Shown: one piece after another, positions 33,427 to 41,388 of the stretch
Numbering within the stretch: the first letter of the stretch is position 1
How the letters are laid out: every line of letters begins with the position of its first letter
Source: Streptomyces avermitilis MA-4680 = NBRC 14893
Lineage (GTDB): Bacteria; Actinomycetota; Actinomycetes; Streptomycetales; Streptomycetaceae
Length of the DNA: 64,000 nucleotides
Assembly: GCF_000009765.2 (NCBI RefSeq)
Contig: NC_003155.5
Location: 6,510,001-6,574,000, forward strand
Direction of reading: 5' to 3'
The notes under the pieces: model-generated
Seen by the model: only the letters and a program-made list of their open reading frames with translations
The model's database searches: none
Told to the model about the DNA's origin: nothing
Made by a program: the position numbers and the translations under genes

Positions 33427-33948
33427 ATGACGACGTACCCGACGCACACGGCACGCACGACGTACACCGCACGCCCGATCGGGCCGAGCGCCCTGAAGGA
33501 ACTCCGCGACACCGACGACGCGGGCCGCCCCCGCGTACCGTTCACCGACGACGAGGGCGGTGCCCCGCTCCGCTGCTGCCTGCGCCGCAGCGAACCGGGC
33601 GAGCACATCGTCCTCGTCTCGTACGCCCCGCTGCGCCGCTGGGCCGCCGAGACGGGCGCCGAGCCGGGGGCGTACGACGAGCGGGGGCCGGTCTTCATCC
33701 ATGCGGCCGAGTGCGAGGGACCGGCCGGGGACGGCCACCCGTTCACCGGCGCCCACCGCACCGTCCGCCGCTACTCCGCCGACGGCCGGATCCTCGGCGG
33801 CCGTCTCGTGGAGGTCCCGGACGCGGCCGCCGCCGACCAGGCCTTCGACGAAGCCTTCGCGGAGGCCTTCGGCGACCCTGAGACGCGGCTCGTCCATGTG
33901 CGGGCCGTGGAATACGGCTGCTTCCTGTACGAGGTGCGCAGGCCCTGA
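33427..33948 (+). CDS. DUF1203 domain protein
   Basis: 173 residues from the ATG at 33427. Upstream in-frame codons lie in the pepN promoter. The sequence follows the DUF1203 pattern: PCRCCLRRSEPGE-like core (RCCLRRSEPGEHIVLVSYAPL), GPVFIHAAECEG, and a C-terminal VRAVEYGCFLYEVRR. No membrane segment. Function is not known for the family. The paired Cys in RCC and the Cys in AEC are conserved-looking. Divergent from pepN. Confidence 0.85.
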   Translation: MTTYPTHTARTTYTARPIGPSALKELRDTDDAGRPRVPFTDDEGGAPLRCCLRRSEPGEHIVLVSYAPLRRWAAETGAEPGAYDERGPVFIHAAECEGPAGDGHPFTGAHRTVRRYSADGRILGGRLVEVPDAAAADQAFDEAFAEAFGDPETRLVHVRAVEYGCFLYEVRRP

Positions 33949-33989
33949 CGCGGCCGGCCGACCTCAGCCGCACAAGCGACAGGCGGGCG

Positions 33990-35006
33990 TCAGCCCTTCA
34001 GCTCGGCCGCCACCAGCTCCGCGATCTGTACGGCGTTCAGCGCGGCGCCCTTGCGGAGGTTGTCGTTGGAGATGAACAGCGCGAGGCCGTTGTCGACGGT
34101 CTCGTCCGCGCGGATGCGGCCCACGAACGAGGGGTCCTTGCCGGCCGCCTCCAGGGGCGTCGGGATCTCCGAGAGGGCCACGCCCGGCGCGCCGCCCAGC
34201 AGCTCCGTCGCGCGCTCCACGGACAGCGGACGCGCGAAGCGGGCGTTGACCTGGAGGGAGTGGCCGGAGAAGACCGGGACGCGGACGCAGGTGCCGGAGA
34301 CCTTGAGGGCCGGGATCTCCAGGATCTTGCGGGACTCGTTGCGGAGCTTCTGCTCCTCGTCGGTCTCGTGCAGACCGTCGTCGACGAGGGAGCCGGCGAG
34401 GGGCACGACGTTGAAGGCGATCGGGCGCTGGTAGACCTGCGGTTCGGGGTAGTCGACCGCCTCGCCGTCGTGCGTGAGCTTGTCCGCGTCGGCGATCACC
34501 TTCTGCGCCTGGCCGTGCAGCTCCGCCACGCCCGCGACGCCGGAACCGGACACCGCCTGGTAGGTGGCGACGATCAGCGCTTCGAGGCCCGCCTCCTCGT
34601 GCAGCGGCTTCAGCACCGGCATCGCGGCCATCGTCGTGCAGTTCGGGTTGGCGATGATGCCCTTGGGGCGGTCCGCGATCGCGTGCGGGTTCACCTCGGC
34701 GACCACCAGGGGTACGGCCGGGTCCTTCCGCCACGCCGAAGAGTTGTCGATCACGACCGCGCCCTGGGCGGCGACCTTCTCGCACAGCGCCCTGGACGTG
34801 GCGCCGCCCGCGGAGAAGAGCACGATGTCCAGGCCCGTGTAGTCGGCCGTGGAGGCGTCCTCCACCGTCACACCGTCGACGACCGACCCGGCCGAGCGGG
34901 CCGAGGCGAACAGGCGCAGCTCGGTGACCGGAAAGTCCCGCTCCACGAGGATCCTGCGCATGACCGTGCCGACCTGACCGGTGGCTCCGACGATTCCGAC
35001 CCTCAC
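33990..35006 (-). CDS. asd: aspartate-semialdehyde dehydrogenase
   Basis: 338 residues from a GTG with AAAGGGAG upstream. The frame stays open to 35321, but VRVGIVGATGQVG is the true N-terminus with the NADP loop. Catalytic Cys lies in NPNCTTMAAMP. YQAVSGSGVAG and GTCVRVPVFSGHS (His acid/base) complete the active site. It reduces aspartyl phosphate to the semialdehyde for Lys, Met, Thr, Ile and diaminopimelate synthesis. The usual partner aspartokinase gene is not in the window. Confidence 0.97.
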   Translation of the reverse strand: MRVGIVGATGQVGTVMRRILVERDFPVTELRLFASARSAGSVVDGVTVEDASTADYTGLDIVLFSAGGATSRALCEKVAAQGAVVIDNSSAWRKDPAVPLVVAEVNPHAIADRPKGIIANPNCTTMAAMPVLKPLHEEAGLEALIVATYQAVSGSGVAGVAELHGQAQKVIADADKLTHDGEAVDYPEPQVYQRPIAFNVVPLAGSLVDDGLHETDEEQKLRNESRKILEIPALKVSGTCVRVPVFSGHSLQVNARFARPLSVERATELLGGAPGVALSEIPTPLEAAGKDPSFVGRIRADETVDNGLALFISNDNLRKGAALNAVQIAELVAAELKG

Positions 35007-35346
35007 GGTGACTCCCTTTGCGTGCGTATGACGTGGTCCAGCCTTTACATCATGCGTCTGACCGGTGGCCGCGTGTCCAATCCTTTCCCGTCCCGCCCGA
35101 GGAGTGGGACGCGCCACGCACGGCGGCCGGGCCCCGATCCTGCGGCGGCCGGGCGGCCCGCCTCGAAGATATGCGCCCGTCGGCCGCCCCGCACCGGAAG
35201 CCGTACGGAGCGGCCGTACCGTCGTCGTCCGGACCTGTGTGCCGGTGTGACGTACGCCTCTGCCACCGATCCGGAAACCGGGCCGAACGGCGCCGAACGT
35301 TTCCGGCGCCTGCGGCGTCATAGGGGAAACGCGGGGAGGGGTGGCT
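35007..35346. other. divergent region, asd / sigma factor
   Basis: 340 bp without a convincing gene, although all frames stay open because of base composition. On the asd strand TTGGACA occurs at about 35076-35082, but no -10 at good spacing could be fixed. GGGGAGGG at 35333-35340 is the ribosome site of the sigma gene. Confidence 0.4.
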
Positions 35347-35880
35347 GTGCTGCGCAGAATGGCGCGCCGTGCCCAGGGGGCGTACGCCGGTGCGGACGAT
35401 CCCCTGGACGCGGCTCAGGAACGGCGGGTGCGAGCGGTGCTCGCGCTCGGCGGGGTGCCGCAGGCGGACCTGCCGGACGGGGTGCAGCAGGTCCGTCTGC
35501 GGCTGCTGGAGCGGGTGGCCCGCGGGGACGAGGCACCGCGTGACGTCTCCGCGTGGGCGGCCGTGGTCGCCTCCAATCTGGCGATGGACTGGCACCGGGC
35601 CAAGCGCCGCCAGGAGCGGCTGGGGGAGCGCCTGGCCTCGCTGCGGCAGCTGGAGCACCCCTCCGGCGAGGACTCCAGCGTGCTCTCGCTCGCCGTCGCG
35701 CAGGGCCTGGACGAGCTGCCCGACGCCCAGCGCCAGGTCCTCGTCCTGCGCTTCTACGCCGACCTGCCCGTGCGCGGGATAGCCGAGGAGCTCGGCATCC
35801 CCGAGGGCACGGTCAAAAGCAGGCTGCACACGGCGGTCCGCGCCCTGCGCGACCGTCTGCACGAGGACGAGGTGGTGTGA
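35347..35880 (+). CDS. ECF-type sigma-70 factor
   Basis: 177 residues if started at the GTG at 35347, six bases after GGGGAGGG. The GTG at 35341 is too close to that site. Region 2 is recognisable (DGVQQVRLRLLERVARG, AWAAVVASNLAMDWHRAKRR). Region 4 is clear (LDELPDAQRQVLVLRFYADLPVRGIAEELGIPEGTVKSRLHTAVRALRDRL). Region 2 is somewhat degenerate, as in minor ECF groups. It is followed one base later by a membrane protein that may act as its anti-sigma factor. Confidence 0.92.
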   Translation: MLRRMARRAQGAYAGADDPLDAAQERRVRAVLALGGVPQADLPDGVQQVRLRLLERVARGDEAPRDVSAWAAVVASNLAMDWHRAKRRQERLGERLASLRQLEHPSGEDSSVLSLAVAQGLDELPDAQRQVLVLRFYADLPVRGIAEELGIPEGTVKSRLHTAVRALRDRLHEDEVV

Positions 35881-35881
35881 C

Positions 35882-36634
35882 GTGGCCGAGAACGAGAGCG
35901 ACGCGGGCGAGCGGGCCGTGGACGCGCTGATGGCCGCGATCACCGACGAGCCGCTGCCCGCGGGGGCGGAGACCGACGGTGCGCTGATGGCGGAGCACCG
36001 GGCGGCGCTGGCGGACGTGGCGGTGCTGCGGGAGCAGCTGGGGATCATCGGAGCCGCGCTCGCGGAGCCGGAGGGAGCAGCGGAACGGCCGGCACCGGTA
36101 CCGGCGCCCAGGGAGCACGCGGGCCGTCCCCCGGGCCGTCCCGGCAGGCGCTCCCGGCGCCCCGCCGCCCGGGCCGTCGCCTTCGGCACCCTGGTCGCGG
36201 CCGCCGTCGCCGGTGCCGTCGTCGGGATGGGATGGCTCGCCGCGTCCGGCGGGGACGGGGTCTCCGCCGACTCGAAGGCGAGCGGCGGGAAGGCGGACGC
36301 CTCGTCCCGGACCGCGCCGGGGTACGTCGCCTGTGCCCGGCTCATCGTCGAGGGGACGGTGGCGGACGTGGAGCCGGTGCCCGGTGCCGACCAGGACCGC
36401 ATCGCCCTCGCCGTCGACCGCTACTACAAGCCCGCCGCCGGCAAGGACCAGGTCACCTTCGTGATGGACCACGACGTCGACCCACGGCTCCACCAGGGCG
36501 ACCACGTGCTGATCGGCATCCCGCGCGACTCCGCGGTGCCCGACATCTGGACCACGGGCGAGAAGGACATCGCCCATGAACGCGCCTGGATCCGCAAGGC
36601 GTTGCCCGAGTCGCGGAACCTCATCTGCGAATGA
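35882..36634 (+). CDS. single-span membrane protein, possible anti-sigma partner
   Basis: 250 residues from a GTG one base after the sigma stop. The N-terminal ~90 residues are helical, acidic and cytoplasmic. An Arg-rich stretch (RPGRRSRRPAARA) precedes one membrane helix near 98-120. The remaining ~130 residues are extracytoplasmic with YVACARLIVEGTVADVE and a C-terminal ESRNLICE, where two or three Cys could form a disulphide. There is no HxxxCxxC zinc anti-sigma motif. The anti-sigma role is inferred from coupling and topology only. The outer domain looks like a beta-barrel-like fold (VTFVMDHDVDPRLHQGDHVLIGI). Confidence 0.8.
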   Translation: MAENESDAGERAVDALMAAITDEPLPAGAETDGALMAEHRAALADVAVLREQLGIIGAALAEPEGAAERPAPVPAPREHAGRPPGRPGRRSRRPAARAVAFGTLVAAAVAGAVVGMGWLAASGGDGVSADSKASGGKADASSRTAPGYVACARLIVEGTVADVEPVPGADQDRIALAVDRYYKPAAGKDQVTFVMDHDVDPRLHQGDHVLIGIPRDSAVPDIWTTGEKDIAHERAWIRKALPESRNLICE

Positions 36635-36639
36635 GAAAG

Positions 36640-36669
36640 GGGCGGGCGCCCGTTCCCGGACGCCCGCCC
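36640..36669. terminator. hairpin between convergent genes
   Basis: A 9-bp perfect stem GGGCGGGCG/CGCCCGCCC (36640-36648 with 36661-36669) and 12-base loop. Between the sigma partner gene and the protease gene. Confidence 0.7.
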
Positions 36670-36684
36670 TCAAGACCGCACCAC

Positions 36685-36718
36685 GACTACGGCGTGGCCT
36701 TGACTACGGCGTGACCTT
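36685..36718. repeat. 17-bp tandem duplication across the protease stop codon
   Basis: GACTACGGCGTGGCCTT (36685-36701) and GACTACGGCGTGACCTT (36702-36718) differ at one base. Each copy carries TAG on the minus strand; the right one is the protease stop. Confidence 0.9.
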
Positions 36719-39700
36719 CTCGATCTTCACGCTGCCCAGGCCCGCGACCGTGCCGCGCGCGTTCACCAGCTGGACCTGCCCGAAGAACTCGCGTCCCTCC
36801 GGCGCCGCGGCCGCGGCGGTGACCGAGCCCGACACCGTCGCCGAGTCACCCGTGCCGAGCTTCACCGGCGCGGACTCGTCGACCGTGACCTGGCCGAGCG
36901 AGGACGAGAAGAACACGTCCTGGTAGTCGTACGCCGTCGAGCCCGACGGGACCGAGTAGCCCGCGACCTCGATGGTGTACGTGCCGGCGGCGGGCGAGGC
37001 GACGGAGACGGCCTCCTCGGAGTCGCCGTCCGCGGACGACCCGACGACCGTCCCGGCGGCGTTCTTCACCGTCAGGTCGAGGTCGGCGGCCGCGTCCGAG
37101 ACCTTGCCGATGGCGACGTCGAGGGACTTGGCGCCCGTGGGCACCTCGACCGTGGTGACCTGCGTCGCGCCCTCGGCGATGGTCGGCCGCGCGTTCTTCG
37201 AGGAACCGAGCGGGCCGCCCTTCAGCTTGCCGTCGAGCGCGGCGAAGTTGTTCGTCACCTTCCAGGCGGCGGCGGCCGGGGTGCCGACCTTGGCCTCGGG
37301 AACGGTCACGACCGCCGGGTCGAAGGCCGCGCCGAGCACGGCGACGTCGAGCTTGTACGGGTTGTCGAGCAGCGGCGACGTACGGCGCGACTCGACCTCG
37401 ATCTCCCAGACGCCGGCCTGCGGGTCCGCGTACGCGCGCACGTCGGGCTTGCAGCCGTTGCCGTCGAGGTAGTTCGGGTAGCAGTACGGGGTGCCGGTGT
37501 TGTCGACCGGAGTGCCGTACGGGTGGATCGCGATGAACCGGGTCTGGCTCTTGTCCTTCAGCCCGCCGATCGCGACCTCGAGGGACTTGGCGCCCTCGGG
37601 GACCGTGACGAAGTACGACGTGGTGCTGTTGCGCTGCACCGAACCCGACGCGGAGTACGTGTACTTGACCGGCGCGGAGACCACGACGGTCGACAGGATC
37701 TGCTTGTCGACGCCCTCGGTGCGCGGGTCGTCGACCTCGAGGATCGCGCTCTTCAGGCCGGCCGACTTCGGGGCGGCCTGGACCTTGACGGTCACCGGCT
37801 GGTTCAGCGGGAGCTTGACCTCGTCCGAGCCGACGATCCGGAAGGTACCGGCGGCGTTGTTCTCGAAGTACAGCTCGTGCCGGATCGCCCTGTCGGCGCC
37901 GGACGTACGCGTGATGGTGACGTCGTACGTCTTCTTGTCACCGGCCTTGAGCCCGCCCTCGCGGTCGTACAGGCCCGTGCCGAAGCCCGGCGTCTTCAAC
38001 GCGTCGTCGATCGCGGTGTCGACCGGCGCCTTCACGGTGTAGTCGTGCGCCGTGGCGTCGTCCTTGATGGACTCCCACGCGTCCACGATGTTGATGAGGC
38101 CCGCGCCCTCCTCGTACGCCTGCACACCCTTGATGTGGTCGGCGGTCGAGGCCAGCGCCGTGCGCAGGGTGGCGGGCGTCAGCTCGATGCCCTTGTGCTT
38201 GGCGGCGCTCAGCAGCAGCGCCGAAGCGCCCGCGGCCTGCGGGGACGCCATCGACGTGCCCTGGAGCATCGAGTAGCCGGCCGGCAGCGAGTAGCCCGCC
38301 TCGGCGACCGGGGAGCCCGGCAGCCAGGTCTGGGTGGAGTTGATCGAGGCGCCGGGCGCGGTCAGCGTCGGCGTGAAGCCGCCGTCCTCACGCGGGCCGC
38401 GCGAGGAGAACGGCATCATCGCGTACGGCTTCTCCACCTGGGAGCCGTAGTTGGCGGCCCAGGTCTGCTTGGAGATGGCCGCGCCGACCGAGATGACCTT
38501 GTCGGCCAGGCCGGGGTCGCCGATGGTGTTGGCGCCGGGGCCGGAGTTGCCCGCGGAGATCACCAGCTGGACGCCGTAGGTGTCGATGAGACGCGTGTAG
38601 AGCTCGGCGCGCGCGTTGTTGCCGTCGTTCAGCGCCGGCAGACCGCCGATGGACATGTTGACGATGTCCACGCCACGGTTGGCGACGAGGTCGATCATGC
38701 CCTCGGTGAGGGCGACGTTGGTGCAGCCGCCGGTCCAGGTGCAGGCACGCGAGGAGACGATCTTCGCGCCCGGGGCGGCGCCGTTCATCTTGCCGCCGAA
38801 CAGGCCGTTCGCGGCGGTGATGCCGGCGACGTGCGTGCCGTGCTCGGACTCGATGACGCCGATGTTGACGAAGTCGGCCTTCTTGCCGACCCAGGTCCCG
38901 CCGAGCGGGTCCATCGGGACGTCCTTGCGGATCTCCACGACGAACGGCTGGCGCTCGACGACGTCCGTCGTCGGGTCGTCGGTGCCGAAGTAGCCGATCT
39001 GGTGGCCGTCCTTGTACGGCTTCATCGGCTGGTCGTCGGAGAAGTCGGCGTTGTTGTTCAGGTCGACGGTGACCTTGCCGGTCGCGGCGTCGTAGAGGAC
39101 GCCCCAGGAGTCGGTGGTGTCGCCGTCGCGGTTGGCGTCGCCCTTGGCGTCGCCGCCGGTCGTCGCGGACTCCTTGAACGTGCTGATCTGGTACGAGCCC
39201 GCGGGCGCCGTCCAGGTCTTGCCGCTGTAGGTGAACGTGGGGCCGGCCACCGAGGTGACCATCGGGCGCCAGGTGGCGTCGCTGTCCAGGAGCGGGTCGG
39301 TGGCCGTCACCCAGTCCACGATCTTTCGCTCACCGGTGGTCGTCTTCTGGAGCGCCGGGTGGCCGAGGTCCACGCCCGAGTCGAGGACGCCGATGGTGAT
39401 GCCCCGGCCGTCCGCCTTCGGGTGGTCCTTCACGAAGTCGACGGCGCCCGTCTCGAAGGACGGGTTGTACGGGTTCTCGGCGGGGGTGCTCTTGGACGGG
39501 CCGGAGTACGTGCCCGTGGCCTTCGAGGACGCGCCCTTGGCCGTGTCGGCGCTCGGCGCCGGGTCGTCGAGCGCGATCTCCTGGCGCAGGTCGATGCCGT
39601 GCACGGAGGAGAGCTTCGCGGCGGCGGCGATGGCCGCGTCGGCCTTGGCCGTCGGGACGGTGGCGCGGACGTAGCCCAGCTTGTCGTAGGCGCGGCCCAC

Positions 39701-40009
39701 GGAGCCGCCCTTCACCGCGTCCAGCTGGTCGGCGACCTGCTCGGTCTGGCCGGCCGCGGTGGCGATCATCATCGTGACGTTCTTCGCGCCGTCGGCCTTG
39801 GCCTCGGCGAGGAGGTCCGCGTCGTTCGAACCGAGCTTGGCCGTCGCGGACTTGGTGCCCGGGTCGGGTGTGGCGGGGGCGTGGTCCGCGGCGAGGGCCA
39901 TGGGTATCGGCCCGGCCGCGGAGAGCGCGGCCACCAGGCCTGCGGCCACGGCTATGCGGGCCACGCGTCTCGCGCCCGAAGTCGGAGCGGGCTGAGGGTC
40001 GGGGGTCAT
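36704..40009 (-). CDS. secreted subtilisin-like serine protease (S8), large
   Basis: 1101 residues from the ATG at 40009, six bases after AAGGG; an ATG at 40015 is in frame. Signal peptide RRVARIAVAAGLVAALSAAGPIPMALA. A propeptide follows (to about 170). Catalytic residues, counted from 40009, are D210 (VLDSGVDLGHP), H390 (SEHGTHVAG), oxyanion N488 (ISAGNSGPG) and S586 (QGTSMASPQAAG). About 180 residues separate Asp and His, a long insert with DLNNNADFSDD that may bind calcium. Two or three beta-sandwich domains follow the protease. Such enzymes digest extracellular protein. Monocistronic with its own upstream region. Confidence 0.96.
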   Translation of the reverse strand: MTPDPQPAPTSGARRVARIAVAAGLVAALSAAGPIPMALAADHAPATPDPGTKSATAKLGSNDADLLAEAKADGAKNVTMMIATAAGQTEQVADQLDAVKGGSVGRAYDKLGYVRATVPTAKADAAIAAAAKLSSVHGIDLRQEIALDDPAPSADTAKGASSKATGTYSGPSKSTPAENPYNPSFETGAVDFVKDHPKADGRGITIGVLDSGVDLGHPALQKTTTGERKIVDWVTATDPLLDSDATWRPMVTSVAGPTFTYSGKTWTAPAGSYQISTFKESATTGGDAKGDANRDGDTTDSWGVLYDAATGKVTVDLNNNADFSDDQPMKPYKDGHQIGYFGTDDPTTDVVERQPFVVEIRKDVPMDPLGGTWVGKKADFVNIGVIESEHGTHVAGITAANGLFGGKMNGAAPGAKIVSSRACTWTGGCTNVALTEGMIDLVANRGVDIVNMSIGGLPALNDGNNARAELYTRLIDTYGVQLVISAGNSGPGANTIGDPGLADKVISVGAAISKQTWAANYGSQVEKPYAMMPFSSRGPREDGGFTPTLTAPGASINSTQTWLPGSPVAEAGYSLPAGYSMLQGTSMASPQAAGASALLLSAAKHKGIELTPATLRTALASTADHIKGVQAYEEGAGLINIVDAWESIKDDATAHDYTVKAPVDTAIDDALKTPGFGTGLYDREGGLKAGDKKTYDVTITRTSGADRAIRHELYFENNAAGTFRIVGSDEVKLPLNQPVTVKVQAAPKSAGLKSAILEVDDPRTEGVDKQILSTVVVSAPVKYTYSASGSVQRNSTTSYFVTVPEGAKSLEVAIGGLKDKSQTRFIAIHPYGTPVDNTGTPYCYPNYLDGNGCKPDVRAYADPQAGVWEIEVESRRTSPLLDNPYKLDVAVLGAAFDPAVVTVPEAKVGTPAAAAWKVTNNFAALDGKLKGGPLGSSKNARPTIAEGATQVTTVEVPTGAKSLDVAIGKVSDAAADLDLTVKNAAGTVVGSSADGDSEEAVSVASPAAGTYTIEVAGYSVPSGSTAYDYQDVFFSSSLGQVTVDESAPVKLGTGDSATVSGSVTAAAAAPEGREFFGQVQLVNARGTVAGLGSVKIEKVTP

Positions 40010-40015
40010 CAGCAT

Positions 40016-40264
40016 CCCTTGTAGGTAAAGGAACGAGCGTGGAGCGACCGGTTCCGCTGGTCTGGCGGGACACGATCGCGACAGTCCGGTATGTGAACCC
40101 GGATGACCGCTCAGCTTTGCCTAAGGGGCGGTTGTTTGGGGAGAGTTGACCGGGGTGGGATGGACTCGTGGCGTACTTCCGCCATACGTCACAGCGGACA
40201 CATAGGTTCAGGCCCGGGCAATTCGGCGGCGCGTCTGCGACCTACGCGCGTAGCCGGCCGGGGC
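40016..40264. other. upstream region of the secreted protease
   Basis: 249 bp between the protease start and the CGNR stop. No gene seen. The part near 40090-40145 (TTTGCCTAAGGGGCGGTTGTTTGGGGAGAGTTGACC) is the least GC-rich and is the likeliest site of control, but no firm -10/-35 pair could be assigned. Confidence 0.35.
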
Positions 40265-40801
40265 TCAGGCCTCTCTTGTGCGCGCGTAGTGGCGGGACGC
40301 TTTCGCACGGTTGCCACAGGCGGCCATCGAGCACCAGCGCCGCGTGCCGTTCCGCGAGGTGTCGAAGAAGTGCAGGATGCAGCTGTCGTGGGCGCAGTGG
40401 CGGATGCGGTCGGGGGCGGTGTTCAGCAGCTTCAGGTAGTCGCGGACGGCGAGCCAGGCCGGTCCCCAGGACGCGTCCTCGAACTCGACGCTCTCGCCGG
40501 GCCCTTCGGCGGTCAGGGTCGCCCGGATCCGCCCGTGACCGAGAACGGCGTCGACCCGCCCGGCCCCCTCGTCGAGAGACCCGTCCACCACCGCCGCGAG
40601 CGCGTCCCGCGCCTGGAGCACATGCCGGAGCACCGTGTCGTCGGCGGGGAAGTCGAGCGCGTTCGCGGCCAGCCACACCGCCAGCCCGTCCGTGTCCGTC
40701 AGCAGGTCCTGCGTCGCGCCCTCGCGATTCCACCGGGTGTTGAGGAGATCGAGCGAGACCGGCTCACCGGTCAGCGGACGCGGGTCACGGGTGACGGACA
40801 T
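40265..40801 (-). CDS. CGNR zinc-finger transcription regulator
   Basis: 178 residues. The C-terminal zinc finger is intact: C-x4-C in CAHDSCILHFFDTSRNGTRRWCS followed by MAACGNRAKASRHYAR, with the name-giving CGNR. The N-terminal ABATE-like ligand domain begins GEPVSLDLLNTRW. These proteins are predicted DNA-binding stress regulators. Divergent from a VOC and a PNPOx-fold gene, with a clear promoter and CTAACC/GGTTAG repeat between, so it probably controls them and itself. Confidence 0.93.
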   Translation of the reverse strand: MSVTRDPRPLTGEPVSLDLLNTRWNREGATQDLLTDTDGLAVWLAANALDFPADDTVLRHVLQARDALAAVVDGSLDEGAGRVDAVLGHGRIRATLTAEGPGESVEFEDASWGPAWLAVRDYLKLLNTAPDRIRHCAHDSCILHFFDTSRNGTRRWCSMAACGNRAKASRHYARTREA

Positions 40802-40856
40802 CTGACGGCTCCCTCTGCTGCTGACCTGGGCTAACCACTCAAGAGTACGTGACCGG

Positions 40857-40886
40857 TTGACGCTCTCCTGTTCTAACCCCTAATGT
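40857..40886 (+). promoter_or_regulatory. sigma-70 promoter of the VOC operon
   Basis: TTGACG (40857-40862), 18-base spacer, TAATGT (40881-40886). This is the best housekeeping-type promoter seen in the window. Expected transcript start near 40893, 28 bases before the ATG at 40921. Confidence 0.75.
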
Positions 40887-40902
40887 CATCGATAGAGGTT
40901 AG
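40873..40902. promoter_or_regulatory. inverted repeat CTAACC-N18-GGTTAG over the promoter
   Basis: Half-sites at 40873-40878 and 40897-40902 flank the -10 box. A third CTAACC is at 40831-40836, closer to the CGNR gene. Spacing suits a dimeric regulator. The divergent CGNR protein is the obvious candidate. Confidence 0.65.
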
Positions 40903-40920
40903 CTTCCAGAGGGGATCACC

Positions 40921-41373
40921 ATGGCACTCCGCACCGGCCACGTCGGCCTGAACGTCACCGACCTCGACCGCTCGCTCGCCTTCTACCAGGTCGCGCTCGG
41001 CTTCCGGCTGCTCGGCGAGAGCAAGGAGGAGGACCGCAGGTACGCGTTCCTGGGCGCCGAGGGCGAGGACGACCGCCCGGTCCTCACGCTCTGGCAGCAG
41101 GCGCAGGGGTCGTACGACACCACGCGCGCCGGCCTGCACCACCTCGCCCTGGAGGTGGACAGCGTCGAACAGGTGAGGGCGTACGAGAGCTCCCTGCGCG
41201 CCTACGGGGTGGAGTTCGCCTACGAGGGAGTCGTCGCCCACCGCGAGGGCTCGGCGTCCGGCGGCATCTTCTTCCACGACCCCGACGGCACCCGCCTGGA
41301 GATCTACGCGCCGAGCGGCACGGACGGCGCGCCGGCCCCCTCGGCGACCGCTCCGACGTGCGGATTCTTCTAG
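40921..41373 (+). CDS. VOC-family (glyoxalase/dioxygenase fold) protein
   Basis: 150 residues with GAGGGGAT before the ATG. Two beta-alpha-beta modules: TGHVGLNVTDLDRSLAFYQVALGF and LHHLALEVDSVEQVRAYESSLRAYG. Candidate metal ligands are His8, His near 77 in GLHHLALEV, and Glu in DPDGTRLEIYAP. The family covers glyoxalases, resistance proteins and dioxygenases. Read with the PNPOx gene 15 bp downstream, it may act in detoxification. Substrate not readable. Confidence 0.9.
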   Translation: MALRTGHVGLNVTDLDRSLAFYQVALGFRLLGESKEEDRRYAFLGAEGEDDRPVLTLWQQAQGSYDTTRAGLHHLALEVDSVEQVRAYESSLRAYGVEFAYEGVVAHREGSASGGIFFHDPDGTRLEIYAPSGTDGAPAPSATAPTCGFF

Positions 41374-41388
41374 AGGGGCGGCCGTGTC

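Noticed and set aside
35007..35346. Lysine riboswitch or attenuator before asd
   Set aside because: No multi-stem structure or poly-U terminator visible; no Lys- or Thr-codon leader ORF found.
37523..40024. Plus-strand open frame of 833 codons
   Set aside because: Antisense shadow of the subtilase gene, which has all catalytic motifs.
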